This document shows positions 50,820-60,124 of a DNA stretch of 64,000 nucleotides, piece by piece; positions within the stretch are counted from its first letter, which is position 1; every line of letters begins with the position of its first letter. The position numbers and the translations under genes were made by a program. The notes below the pieces were generated by a model. It made no database searches. It was not told the DNA's origin and worked only from the letters and a program-made list of their open reading frames with translations. This DNA is from an uncultured Alphaproteobacteria bacterium (lineage in GTDB: Bacteria > Pseudomonadota > Alphaproteobacteria > RF32 > CAG-239), in assembly GCA_944390355.1 (NCBI GenBank), contig CALXPT010000001.1, positions 111,115 to 175,114 on the forward strand, written 5' to 3'.

Positions 50820-53800
50820 TTATGCCACTTTTACATTCGCGACCTTGGCGTCAAACTTGAGCTTAACACCCGCAATATCAGCTTCCGTTCCGCCGGTGCA
50901 AGTGTTGTTTACCTTAACGGCCAAAACCTGCTCGGCGATATAGCCCTCATTTTCACGCAAGGCCAAGGCCAACTCTGCGTCTGCGGTTTCGTAACTTAAC
51001 TCGATACGGTCGGAAATGTTGAAGTCTTTGTCTTTTCTCAAGGTTTGAACCAAACGGACAAAGTCTCTGGCCATGCCCTCACGTTTGAGCTCATCCGTTA
51101 CCACCGTATCTAAGGTTACAACCGCTTTGTTATCGGCAAAAGCCTTGCCGGCGACGCCTTCTTTCATCTCAAGACGAACCTCAAACAAGTCTTTAGACAA
51201 GTTCTCTCCGCCAATCGACAAAGTACCGTCCTCGTTCAAGCTCCATTGTCCCTGCTTGTAAGCTGCCATGACACCGCCCATTGCTTTACCCAAAGCTTTG
51301 CCCAGTAACGGGGTGTAGAGATAAACCTTTTTAGAGGCATAATTTTCAAGGTTGTTGTCAAACTTGACTTCCTTGACATTCAGCTCATCTTTGACAATAT
51401 CCTGATATGCCGGTGTCAACTCTTTGCCAATAACCGTTAAGTTCCTTAACGGCAGGCGGTTGCGCAAGTTCTTTTCTTCTCTGATGAACTTGGCGGTTGA
51501 GCACAAATCTTGGACAAAGTCCATCTTCTCAACCAAATCGGCGTCTTCTTCGATTTCCGCCAAAGACGGATAGTCCGCCAAGTGAACGGACTCTTCTCCC
51601 GTCAGCGTTTTATAAACATATTCGCTCACAAACGGCATTAGGGGCGCGATTATCTTGCTTAAGTTGACCAAAACCGTATACAATGTATCAAAGGCCTGCT
51701 TATCCCCCTCCCAGAAGCGATCTCTCGTGCGGCGGATGTACCAGTTGTTCAAAACTTCCATGAAACTTGCCGTTTCATTCGTGGCTTGAGCAACATCATA
51801 GCTCTCAATCCCTGTTTTAACAACATTTCTTAAATGTTTAAGTTTTGACAAGATGTAATTGTCTATCGCCTCCGAAGAATGTGAAATTTCTTTGGCTTGA
51901 TATTCTTCGGCATTGGCGTACAACGTGAAGAAGTAAAAAGCATTCCACAACGGGATTTGCGCCACCCTTGAGGCTTTGGCTATTTCTTTGCCCTCTTTAT
52001 CCACCGCCAAATTGCCGCCTTTCAAAACAGGGGATGACACCAAAAACCAACGCAAAGCATCCGAGCCGATACTTTCCAAAATCTCGTTAGGGTCAGGATA
52101 GTTCTTCAAGCGTTTGGAAAGCTTTTGTCCACCTTCGGCCATCAATAGCCCCGTGCAGATACAATTCTTAAACGCAGGGCGATTGTGCAATGCCGTGGCC
52201 AAAACCGTTAAGGTATAAAACCAGCCGCGGGTTTGATCCATGGCCTCAACAATAAAGTCCGCCGGAAAATGTTTTTCAAACCATTCTTTATTTTCAAACG
52301 GGTAGTGAATTTGCGCATAGGGCATTGAGCCGGATTCAAACCAGCAGTCAAAAACATCTCCCACACGGCGCATCATCGTTTGTCCCGACGGGTCATCCGG
52401 ATTGGGATAAATAACCTCATCAATATAAGGCTTATGCAAGTTCTTTACATCGAATCCGGTCTTTTCCTTAATCTCGGCAATCGAGCCGAAAACATCTATT
52501 CTCGGGAATTTCGGATTATCAGATTTCCAAACGGGAATCGGCGTTCCCCAGAAACGATTGCGCGAAATTGACCAATCCCTCGCGCCCTCAAGCCATTTGC
52601 CAAAGCGGCCGTCCTTAATATGCTCCGGCACCCAGTTGATTTGCTGATTGTTCTTAACCATTTCATCACGGAAATCCGTCACCTTAACAAACCAGCTTGA
52701 CATTGCCTTATAAATCAACGGTGTATCCGTTCTCCAGCAGAAGGGGTATGTGTGCGTGTATTGTTCTTTTTTGACCAAGATACCTTTTTCTTTTAACAGC
52801 TGCATTATCGGTTCATTGGTTTCAAAAACCTGTTTGCCTTCATAATCCGGAACTTCGGAGGTGAACTTGCCGGCCTCATCCACAGGGCATACAACCGGAA
52901 AGTCCTTGTCATAAGCGCGGCAGGCATCAAAGTCGTCTTGACCAAACCCTGGGGCGATATGCACAATACCCGTTCCGTCTTCGGTTGAAACAAACTCGCC
53001 GCTCAAAACCTTAAACGCGCCTTTGGCTTTTAAGTCCTTAAAATACGGGAACATCGGCTCATAGCTCAAGCCCAAAAGCTCGCTCCCTTTCATTGAGCCG
53101 ACTTTTTGGGCGTGTTCTAACTGCTTTTTATAGGCACCCAATCTTGCTTCTGCCAAAATGTATTTCTCACCGTTTTCTTCCATAACGACATAGTCAATAT
53201 CTTTGCCGACGGCTAACATTAAGTTTGACGGTAAAGTCCACGGGGTGGTTGTCCAAACCAAGATGTTCATCCCATTTTCGAGTTTGAACATAACGGTTAT
53301 GGCGTTGTCTGTCTTGTCTTGATAGCCTTGGTTGACCTCAAAGTTAGACAACGGCGTTTCGGCCGCCCAAGAATATGGCAGCACGCGATAATCTTCATAA
53401 ACCAAGCCCTTGTCATAAAGCTCCTTAAAATTATGAATGACGCTTTCCATAAACGCCAAGTCCATGGTTTTATAATCATGGTTAAAATCAACCCAGCGGC
53501 CGATACGCTTGAACATATCAACCCATATTCCCGAATATTTCAAAACATCGGAACGGCAAAAGTCATTAAACTTTTCAACGCCGTATTCTTCAATTTGTTT
53601 TCTTCCCGAAACGCCCAATTGTTTTTCCGCTGACATTTCCGCCGGCAAACCGTGGCAGTCCCACCCAAGACGGCGTTCAACCTTTTTGCCGTTCATCGTT
53701 TGGAAACGGGCGACAACGTCCTTTACATAAGACACCATAATATGCCCATAGTGCGGCGTGCCGTTGGCAAACGGAGGGCCGTCATAAAACACAAATTCGG

Positions 53801-53924
53801 CCGCACCGTCGCGGTTGTGAACCGATTTTTCAAAAGTTTTATCTTCTTCCCAGAATTTCAGAATATTTTTTTCGACTTCCACAAAGTCAGGCTTTGCCTT
53901 TACATCAGCATAATGTTTTGTCAT
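50820..53924 (-). CDS. ileS: Isoleucyl-tRNA synthetase, eukaryote-like type
   Basis: 1034 residues. The HIGH motif reads HYGH (residues 58-61) and the KMSKS motif reads KLSKR near residue 605. Both, together with the 1034-residue length and the absence of the C-terminal zinc cysteines, place it in the IleRS2 (eukaryote-like, generally pseudomonic-acid-tolerant) group. The editing domain (CP1) is present, with SWAAETPLSNFEVNQGYQD near residue 190 and TGIVHIAPGFGQDDF near 330. WGTPIPVW follows before the KLSKR loop. The start at 53924 matches MTKHYADVKAKPDFVEVEKN. Confidence 0.95.
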   Translation of the reverse strand: MTKHYADVKAKPDFVEVEKNILKFWEEDKTFEKSVHNRDGAAEFVFYDGPPFANGTPHYGHIMVSYVKDVVARFQTMNGKKVERRLGWDCHGLPAEMSAEKQLGVSGRKQIEEYGVEKFNDFCRSDVLKYSGIWVDMFKRIGRWVDFNHDYKTMDLAFMESVIHNFKELYDKGLVYEDYRVLPYSWAAETPLSNFEVNQGYQDKTDNAITVMFKLENGMNILVWTTTPWTLPSNLMLAVGKDIDYVVMEENGEKYILAEARLGAYKKQLEHAQKVGSMKGSELLGLSYEPMFPYFKDLKAKGAFKVLSGEFVSTEDGTGIVHIAPGFGQDDFDACRAYDKDFPVVCPVDEAGKFTSEVPDYEGKQVFETNEPIMQLLKEKGILVKKEQYTHTYPFCWRTDTPLIYKAMSSWFVKVTDFRDEMVKNNQQINWVPEHIKDGRFGKWLEGARDWSISRNRFWGTPIPVWKSDNPKFPRIDVFGSIAEIKEKTGFDVKNLHKPYIDEVIYPNPDDPSGQTMMRRVGDVFDCWFESGSMPYAQIHYPFENKEWFEKHFPADFIVEAMDQTRGWFYTLTVLATALHNRPAFKNCICTGLLMAEGGQKLSKRLKNYPDPNEILESIGSDALRWFLVSSPVLKGGNLAVDKEGKEIAKASRVAQIPLWNAFYFFTLYANAEEYQAKEISHSSEAIDNYILSKLKHLRNVVKTGIESYDVAQATNETASFMEVLNNWYIRRTRDRFWEGDKQAFDTLYTVLVNLSKIIAPLMPFVSEYVYKTLTGEESVHLADYPSLAEIEEDADLVEKMDFVQDLCSTAKFIREEKNLRNRLPLRNLTVIGKELTPAYQDIVKDELNVKEVKFDNNLENYASKKVYLYTPLLGKALGKAMGGVMAAYKQGQWSLNEDGTLSIGGENLSKDLFEVRLEMKEGVAGKAFADNKAVVTLDTVVTDELKREGMARDFVRLVQTLRKDKDFNISDRIELSYETADAELALALRENEGYIAEQVLAVKVNNTCTGGTEADIAGVKLKFDAKVANVKVA

Positions 53925-53982
53925 TTACAAACACCTTAATCTTATATTTTATATTGGTGAAAAAATTTTAGCGGTTTTAATT

Positions 53983-54062
53983 AAAATATGTGCATACAAA
54001 AAATTCATCCCCCTAGGGGATAATAATTATGTTAATGTTTTGAATGAAATTGCACATATTTT
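53983..54062. repeat. 80-bp element bounded by perfect 12-bp inverted repeats
   Basis: AAAATATGTGCA (53983-53994) and TGCACATATTTT (54051-54062) are exact inverted repeats with 56 bp between. Inside lies a second palindrome, ATCCCCCTAGGGGAT (54007-54021). No ORF. It starts 59 bp upstream of ileS and would form part of its leader or promoter. It could be a MITE-like remnant or a regulatory structure. The rest of the 53925-54202 gap is AT-rich without further structure except the terminator at its right end. Confidence 0.5.
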
Positions 54063-54145
54063 TCTCTTTCAAAATATTTAATTCGCGCTTGAGTTTAATA
54101 CACGAATCTTTTGGAGTCAAACATTAATTAACGTCCTCTACCAAC

Positions 54146-54181
54146 AAAAAAAAGCTTACACCTATCGGTGCAAGCTTTTTG
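54146..54181 (-). terminator. Terminator of the 54203-54685 gene
   Basis: AAGCTTACACC pairs with GGTGCAAGCTT around a short loop, with A- and T-runs on both sides. Confidence 0.85.
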
Positions 54182-54202
54182 TATCCCATACGCATTTTGG
54201 CT

Positions 54203-54685
54203 TTAGTAAAAGCTCTGCGTTTTTTCTTTATTCATCTCAGCTTGGTCTTTTACCAACGAGATGCAATGCCATACTTCTTGCCCACTCTTTACCGGCCAAC
54301 AGATTTCTACCCGTCTACGTTTTTTTACGTAGATAACATCCCGATAGCCTTTCATAATGAAGGGTTTGCGGTTCGGTTTGACCTTGTGGCAAGAGGCGGT
54401 TACCGTCTCATTGGTCAGGTTGCGCGTGAGTTCAAAAAATTCACCGTTTCTGGCCTCAACAATCAGGTGGTGAATGTTGGCGTTTTGCTCATCAGCGTAG
54501 AAATAGACCTTGCCGGCAAACTTTACATTTTCCGCCGACTTAAAGAAATAGGTCGTTTCCGGACATTTGGAAACATGTTTCAATGCAATCTTTTGGTTCT
54601 TACCAATATAAGAACTTTGTGCATTCACTCCCGCGCAGAAAAACAGCGCAAGCCCCATGATGAGGCAAAAAATAATTCTTTTCAT
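54203..54685 (-). CDS. Secreted protein of unknown function
   Basis: 160 residues. Signal peptide (IIFCLIMGLALFFCAGVNAQ, cleavage at NAQ). The mature part is beta-rich with four cysteines (VSKCPETTYFF, VTASCHKVK, RVEICWPV, VWHCISLV), likely two disulfides, and a basic segment VKKRRRVEIC. No family recognised. Single-gene unit with its own terminator. Start at 54685 begins the signal peptide. Confidence 0.72.
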   Translation of the reverse strand: MKRIIFCLIMGLALFFCAGVNAQSSYIGKNQKIALKHVSKCPETTYFFKSAENVKFAGKVYFYADEQNANIHHLIVEARNGEFFELTRNLTNETVTASCHKVKPNRKPFIMKGYRDVIYVKKRRRVEICWPVKSGQEVWHCISLVKDQAEMNKEKTQSFY

Positions 54686-54778
54686 AAAAAATAATTTTTT
54701 AGGTTCTACAATAATGTTATTTCGATTTGCATTATCTATATTTTTGGAATTTTGTCAAGTATTTTTGTTGCCTATTGT

Positions 54779-55918
54779 TTATTTTTTTGATTTTACTCGT
54801 TCCGGTTGCAAAGCGGACGGCTCGTGAATTACGCCTCCGGCTAAAGGAATCGGCGCTCCCGTCGTCGAGGGAAAGGTTATCGGCAGATTTACCAAACGTC
54901 TTGCCGCCAAATAGGCAAAGGCCTGTGCCTCTATCGCATCCGAATTCCAATCTACCTCCCGCGCCGTTAAAACTTCTATATTCTTCGGCAAACGCTGACG
55001 GATAAAACGTACCATGGTCGGGTTATTGGCTCCGCCACCGCAGACTATCAGCCTTTTGGGTTCTATCGGCAAGAAAAAACTCATTGAATACGCCACCGCT
55101 TCTGCCGTAAATGCCGTGGCCGTGGCTGCACCGTCTTCCAATGAAAGTCCCTCCAAATGTTCCAGTTTTTCATTGAAGATATTTCTATCTATTGATTTGG
55201 GCGGGTATTTGGCAAAATATTTGTGTTTCATCAAGTTGGCTAAAATCGGTTCATTGATTTTTCCAGAAATCGCCAGCTTTCCGTTATAATCCATATGCAA
55301 TCCGGCGTGTTTTCTAACCCAATCATTTACCGGTGCATTTCCGGGGCCGGTGTCAAAAGCCATCATCTCGCCATTGGCTCCTATCCATGTGATATTAGAG
55401 ACACCGCCGATATTTAACACCGCGACCGGTTTTTCCATTTTAGCGCACAGTGCGGCATGAAATATCGGAACTAACGGCGCTCCCTGCCCGCCGGCCACCA
55501 CATCTGCATTGCGAAAACGATTCACGACCCTTATTTGGGTTAAATCTGCCAACAACTGGCCGTCTCCTATCTGGTGCGTATAGTGATTTTCGGGTTCATG
55601 AAAAATCGTATGGCCGTGAAAACCTATCAAGTCTACCGGCTCTTCTTCGCTTGAAATAAATTCTTTTACAACTTCGGCATGAAAACTTGTCAGCTTGTTT
55701 TCTATCAGACTGATTTTCAGTGCATTTTCTTCCGTATCCGGCTTTAGACCCAAAATTGAGCGTATTTGCTCACTGAGCTCTTCTTCGTATGGTACCGTAT
55801 AGGCTCGGCCATAGTCAAATATATCTACCCCATCCGTCTCTATTAAGGCTATATCAACCCCGTCTAACGATGTGCCGCTCATCAGCCCTAGGGTTCTCAG
55901 TCGATTGATGTTGTTCAT
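54779..55918 (-). CDS. anmK: Anhydro-N-acetylmuramic acid kinase
   Basis: 379 residues. It phosphorylates 1,6-anhydro-MurNAc released from recycled peptidoglycan to MurNAc-6-P. Family motifs: LGLMSGTSLDGVDIALIET at the start, DLIGFHGHTIFHEPE, GGQGAPLVPIFH, LNIGGVSNITWI, FDTGPGNAPVNDWV and VCGGGANNPTMV. Divergent from tyrS, an arrangement often seen in alphaproteobacteria. Confidence 0.95.
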   Translation of the reverse strand: MNNINRLRTLGLMSGTSLDGVDIALIETDGVDIFDYGRAYTVPYEEELSEQIRSILGLKPDTEENALKISLIENKLTSFHAEVVKEFISSEEEPVDLIGFHGHTIFHEPENHYTHQIGDGQLLADLTQIRVVNRFRNADVVAGGQGAPLVPIFHAALCAKMEKPVAVLNIGGVSNITWIGANGEMMAFDTGPGNAPVNDWVRKHAGLHMDYNGKLAISGKINEPILANLMKHKYFAKYPPKSIDRNIFNEKLEHLEGLSLEDGAATATAFTAEAVAYSMSFFLPIEPKRLIVCGGGANNPTMVRFIRQRLPKNIEVLTAREVDWNSDAIEAQAFAYLAARRLVNLPITFPSTTGAPIPLAGGVIHEPSALQPERVKSKK

Positions 55919-56011
55919 TGTAAAAAAAAGTTACCTCTCTTGTTGCACTATTTTATTTATATGATAATATCCTTAAGACTTATTTAAATATTCAATCAAA
56001 GGAAAGGAAAA

Positions 56012-57268
56012 ATGAGCACATTTAAATCCCAATTTATCAACATTATGGTTGAACGCGGTTTTTATAATCAATGCACGAACGAATCCGGCTTTGATGACTT
56101 TCTCTACCAATGCGAAAAAGAGGGAAAACCCGCCGTGGGATATTTGGGCTCTGATCCGACCGGTGATAGTTTGCATGTGGGACATATCGTTCCTTTGATG
56201 ATGATGCGTTGGTTCCAAAAATGCGGACATAAACCCCTTACTCTTGTCGGCGGTGCTACCGCTCGAATCGGCGACCCGTCAGGCAAGGACAAACTCCGCC
56301 CGTTTTTGAGTGAAGAAACTTTGGCCGAAAATATCAAGGGACTTAAAAAGTCTTTCTCTAAATTCTTAAAATTCGGCAATGGTGCTACCGATGCCGTTAT
56401 GGTTGATAACTGGGACTGGTTCAAAGATATTAACTATCTCAGCTTTTTACGTGATGTCGGGACTTTTTATTCCGTGAATAAAATGCTGACCATGGATAGC
56501 GTCAAAACACGTTTGGACCGTGAGCAGCCGATGAGTTTTTTGGAATTTAACTATATGCTGCTCCAAGGGTATGATTTTTGCCAACTCTACAAAACTTATG
56601 GCTGTCGGGCGCAAATCGCCGGTTCCGACCAATGGGGCAATATTACCTCCGGAACGGAACTCGGACGCCGAAAATATGATGTCGAGCTCTTTGGCTTTAC
56701 CAGTCCGATTATTACCGACTCCAACGGCAAAAAAATGGGCAAGTCCGAAGGAAATGCCGTTTGGATTAATGAGGAAAAGCTCTCCTCTTACGACTATTAT
56801 CAATATTTTCGCAATATCGGCGATGCCGAGGTGGGCAAATGCCTGCGTATATTCACCGATTTGCCGATGGATGAAGTGCGTCGGCTTGAGGCTCTCCAAG
56901 ACAAAGAGATTAACGAGGCTAAGAAGATTCTTGCCTTTGAAGCAACTAAAATCTGCCGTGGCGAAGAAGAAGCAAAAGCCGCTCAGCAAACTGCCGTACA
57001 GACTTTTGAGCAAGGTGTGTCGGGCGAAAATTTGCCCAGTGTCAATATGGCCTCGGTTGATGGGGTCAGCATTCTTGATGCTTTTGTTGAAATCGGCTTT
57101 GTCGCAAGCAAAGGCGAAGCGCGCCGTCTCATCAAGCAAGCCGGTCTCAAACTCAATGACAAAGTTATTACCGATGAAAACTACAAGCTGTCTTCTGCCG
57201 ATGTTTTTAATGGGCAAGTTAAGCTCTCTCAAGGCAAAAAGAAACACGGCCTTATTAGAGTCGCATAG
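56012..57268 (+). CDS. tyrS: Tyrosyl-tRNA synthetase
   Basis: 418 residues. Class I motifs: HVGH within SLHVGHIVPLMMM and KMGKS as the KMSKS loop (KKMGKSEGNAVWI). The substrate site includes GSDQWGNITSGTEL. The C-terminal S4-like RNA-binding domain reads SKGEARRLIKQAGLKLNDK. It follows AGGAAAGGA at a normal distance, and its terminator is shared with the next gene. Confidence 0.96.
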   Translation: MSTFKSQFINIMVERGFYNQCTNESGFDDFLYQCEKEGKPAVGYLGSDPTGDSLHVGHIVPLMMMRWFQKCGHKPLTLVGGATARIGDPSGKDKLRPFLSEETLAENIKGLKKSFSKFLKFGNGATDAVMVDNWDWFKDINYLSFLRDVGTFYSVNKMLTMDSVKTRLDREQPMSFLEFNYMLLQGYDFCQLYKTYGCRAQIAGSDQWGNITSGTELGRRKYDVELFGFTSPIITDSNGKKMGKSEGNAVWINEEKLSSYDYYQYFRNIGDAEVGKCLRIFTDLPMDEVRRLEALQDKEINEAKKILAFEATKICRGEEEAKAAQQTAVQTFEQGVSGENLPSVNMASVDGVSILDAFVEIGFVASKGEARRLIKQAGLKLNDKVITDENYKLSSADVFNGQVKLSQGKKKHGLIRVA

Positions 57269-57298
57269 CTTTTGCTTTCGAATCGAATAATCTGTTAT

Positions 57299-57336
57299 AA
57301 AAAAACACCTGAGCCTTAAACTCAGGTGTTTTGTTT
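57299..57336. terminator. Bidirectional terminator between tyrS and the next gene
   Basis: AACACCTGAG pairs with CTCAGGTGTT (about 57304-57313 and 57321-57330), with A- and T-runs at both sides. Confidence 0.85.
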
Positions 57337-57357
57337 GAAATACCGGATAGTGCTTAT

Positions 57358-58488
57358 TTAATCCACATACTTCTTGATATATGGATACTGCCGTTTCAGT
57401 TCCTTGGAAAAACGCAACTTATGACCATCTTTTTCGCATTGGTTTAACAAATTGATTATCTCATCCTGAGAATAGACTTTGAATATGTATTCAAAGACAT
57501 CTTCACTAAAGGCATACGGACGCTCAGCTATTGTTTGGAGCAACTCTTCTTTCAACTTAGAATTTTTACGACCTGCCGTTTCAACAAAATATTTGACTGT
57601 GTCGGAAGACGTTACTTCAATTTGCGGCAGTTTTAACATATGCACATACAACTGCGGATACTTGTCTATTAAAGCCATGGTATTCTTTCTTGTATGAGAC
57701 AGATATATTAACAAATAAGCCAGCATTGCACTGCAATTTTCTGTTGCCGGAAGCTCTGTATATGTTTTGAACAACTCGACTAACTGCATAATGTTAATTT
57801 TTTCCAAATCAAAATTGTTTAGACTTCTTCGCAGATATTCCGCCATTTCTTCCGGCGTGTATCGTGCCAAAAGCCATGGAATAGCATCTTTATCCCATAC
57901 ATACAGGTTTAACGGTTTTATTTTAATCGGTCCGGTTAAAAGAAGTTTGAGACTTTCTTTGCCAAGCTGCCGTTCCGATGTATGCGGCCTTTCCGCTGCA
58001 ATCTGCAATATGCTTATGATATATACCAAACGTAGTTTTTCATCTTTTTCATCAGATTTTTCTATTTTGGCATATTCGGACAGCAGATGGCTTTCGGTTC
58101 CTTTAGACAGACCGTAATTTCCGGCATAGCTCAGCAGATAATCTCGAGCCTCCTTCATGAACAACATCGATTGGAATGCTTTTGCCTCAACTTCCGGTGA
58201 GTGTTTTGTATCCACACAGAAAATTTCTTGTGGAGCATATTCTGCCAAATACAGGTATACTCCCTCCGTCAACTCGATGTTCGGGTTTAATTCCAAGGCT
58301 GAAATACAAGACTTTGCCCCTGTGAAATTTTCGCCCGAATTTGCGGCCATTTTTTCTCTTAACCACTCAATTATTGCATCTTGTTCCTCTGCCGTAACTC
58401 TTTCGTGGCGGCAATAGTCATACAACGGATAAAACAATTTTTCGTCCAACTGGCGCAAAACCCAGTGTTTCATATTAATATTCTTCAT
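57358..58488 (-). CDS. Helical-repeat-like hypothetical protein
   Basis: 376 residues, nearly all helical and without signal peptide or membrane helix. Paired helices of 30-40 residues recur (for example ESLKLLLTGPIKIKP, PEEMAEYLRRSLNNF, AMLAYLLIYLSHTRKN), suggesting an alpha-solenoid. The start has only a weak ribosome-binding site; MKHWVLRQ (ATG at 58473) is an alternative. Four cysteines. No family recognised. Monocistronic, converging on tyrS. Confidence 0.65.
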   Translation of the reverse strand: MKNINMKHWVLRQLDEKLFYPLYDYCRHERVTAEEQDAIIEWLREKMAANSGENFTGAKSCISALELNPNIELTEGVYLYLAEYAPQEIFCVDTKHSPEVEAKAFQSMLFMKEARDYLLSYAGNYGLSKGTESHLLSEYAKIEKSDEKDEKLRLVYIISILQIAAERPHTSERQLGKESLKLLLTGPIKIKPLNLYVWDKDAIPWLLARYTPEEMAEYLRRSLNNFDLEKINIMQLVELFKTYTELPATENCSAMLAYLLIYLSHTRKNTMALIDKYPQLYVHMLKLPQIEVTSSDTVKYFVETAGRKNSKLKEELLQTIAERPYAFSEDVFEYIFKVYSQDEIINLLNQCEKDGHKLRFSKELKRQYPYIKKYVD

Positions 58489-58670
58489 AATAAAAAAAAT
58501 AATTTAGTTTGACATAAATGTATTTAAGCGCGTGCGCATTAACATTTTTTGTTGATTTTGTCAATAGTTTATTTTCATTCTTTTTTATTTTATAAATTTG
58601 CTATCCTTATTGATATTTTAACTTGTCAATCTTACATTTAAATTTGATAAAAGTTTTTTTGAGGAATGTT

Positions 58671-59123
58671 ATGCCCGATAATTTGCCCGAACTCAGAGAT
58701 ATTCATTTACCTACGGAAGGCGTGTCGATGTTTCCGCCCGCTTATGGCTGGTATGTGATTTTGGCCTCCTTTGCCGCCTTTATACTTTTATTTAAGCTCT
58801 TTCAATACTTGCGTCTTAAAAGCAAAAAGCGTTATGCCCTCAATTTGCTTAACCAATTTCCTCAAAACGATATTGAGGCTGCGGCTCAGATGTCTCTTAT
58901 TTTGCGGCGAATCTGTGTTTTGAAATACCACGAAGCGGCGGCTTTGTTCGGTGATGCTTGGATTAAGTTTTTGAATGACCACTCAAAGAAAAAACTTTCT
59001 CCGAAAGCGGCTGTTTTGCTTGGCGATGCGCCCTATATCTCGTCTAAAAGCAATAAATTCAATGCGCAAGATGTGGCCGAACTCAGAAAATTTTGCATCG
59101 AATGGATTGGAGAAAATCTATGA
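58671..59123 (+). CDS. DUF4381 family membrane protein (Bat operon)
   Basis: 150 residues from the ATG at 58671 (GAGGA upstream); the open frame to 58623 is not used. One membrane helix (WYVILASFAAFILLFKLF), then a basic stretch and a cytoplasmic helical domain. A short Pro-rich N-terminal segment (LRDIHLPTEGVSMFPPAYGW) is typical of DUF4381, which normally sits with MoxR, DUF58 and BatA/B. MoxR and DUF58 genes are not upstream here. It overlaps batA by 4 bp (ATGA). Confidence 0.85.
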   Translation: MPDNLPELRDIHLPTEGVSMFPPAYGWYVILASFAAFILLFKLFQYLRLKSKKRYALNLLNQFPQNDIEAAAQMSLILRRICVLKYHEAAALFGDAWIKFLNDHSKKKLSPKAAVLLGDAPYISSKSNKFNAQDVAELRKFCIEWIGENL

Positions 59124-60124
59124 ACCATTTTGCGAATCCAGAAATGTTTTGGTTGTTAATACTCCCCTTGGTGTTTCGTTTCGTTTTGCCTGCGGCCGGC
59201 GGTCTCCACGGTGATGCTTTGCGTATCCCGTTTTTGCGTGATATTGAACAAATCAGCCTTAAATCAGGAGGCGGGCGGCGCGCTTCCGATACTATTCATC
59301 ATTGGTCTTTTCGCTTAAGCTGGCTCTATCTTATTTGGGCTTTGCTCGTGGCGGCTCTTGCGCGTCCGCAATGGGTCGGCGAACCTATCCGTCTCCCCGG
59401 CATGAGCCGTGATATTCTCTTGGTGGTCGATATTTCCAACTCCATGATGGAAAATGACTTTGCCATTAACCAACGGCGCGTTACGCGCTTAACCGCGGTT
59501 AAACGCACGGCCGAGGAATTTATTAAAAAACGCGTCGATGACAGAATCGGGCTCGTTCTTTTCGGCTCACGCGCTTATGTTCAGGCTCCGATTACTTATG
59601 ATAAAAGTTCGGTTATGGATATTTTGCGACAAACCGATGCCGGTATGGCCGGAAACTCTACTTCTATCGGTGATGCTATCGGCTTATCCCTTAAATCTCT
59701 CCGACAAAGTGAAAATAAAGACAAAAAGGTCATTATCCTTTTAACGGACGGTGAAAATAATTCCGGTGCTTTAACCCTGCCGCAAGCTATTAAGCTCGCC
59801 AAAGAGGAAGGGGTTAAAATTTATACCATCGGCGTCGGCTCCGAAAGCAGCTATGTTAACTCTTTGTTTGGTTTCAAAATTGCTCTGCCCAGCGGACTTG
59901 ATGAAAAAAGCCTAAACGAAATTGCCAAAGAAACTCAAGGTACTTATTTCAGAGCAAAAGACACTCAAGGGTTACAAAAAATTTATGATGAAATTGACAA
60001 GCTTGAGGCTAATGAAAATGAGGATCAATTTGTGCGTGATGTCAAAGAGCGTTTTTACGTGCCGCTGGCGTTGGCTCTTTTGCTGGCGGGAATGCTTGTC
60101 TTTTATGTGCGGAGGGATAAATAA
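59120..60124 (+). CDS. batA: BatA-type von Willebrand factor A protein
   Basis: 334 residues from the ATG at 59120. An N-terminal and a C-terminal membrane helix flank a vWA domain. The metal (MIDAS) site is complete: DISNSMM (DxSxS), NSTSIGDAIG (Thr) and LLTDGENNSG (Asp). The Bat operon was named for aerotolerance in Bacteroides and is thought to act in envelope stress or chaperone-like maturation. Immediately followed by batB with no gap. Confidence 0.9.
   Translation: MNHFANPEMFWLLILPLVFRFVLPAAGGLHGDALRIPFLRDIEQISLKSGGGRRASDTIHHWSFRLSWLYLIWALLVAALARPQWVGEPIRLPGMSRDILLVVDISNSMMENDFAINQRRVTRLTAVKRTAEEFIKKRVDDRIGLVLFGSRAYVQAPITYDKSSVMDILRQTDAGMAGNSTSIGDAIGLSLKSLRQSENKDKKVIILLTDGENNSGALTLPQAIKLAKEEGVKIYTIGVGSESSYVNSLFGFKIALPSGLDEKSLNEIAKETQGTYFRAKDTQGLQKIYDEIDKLEANENEDQFVRDVKERFYVPLALALLLAGMLVFYVRRDK

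Noticed and set aside
56447-57247. Minus-strand ORF of 266 codons inside tyrS
   Set aside because: Antisense shadow of tyrS; tyrS has all motifs and a ribosome-binding site.
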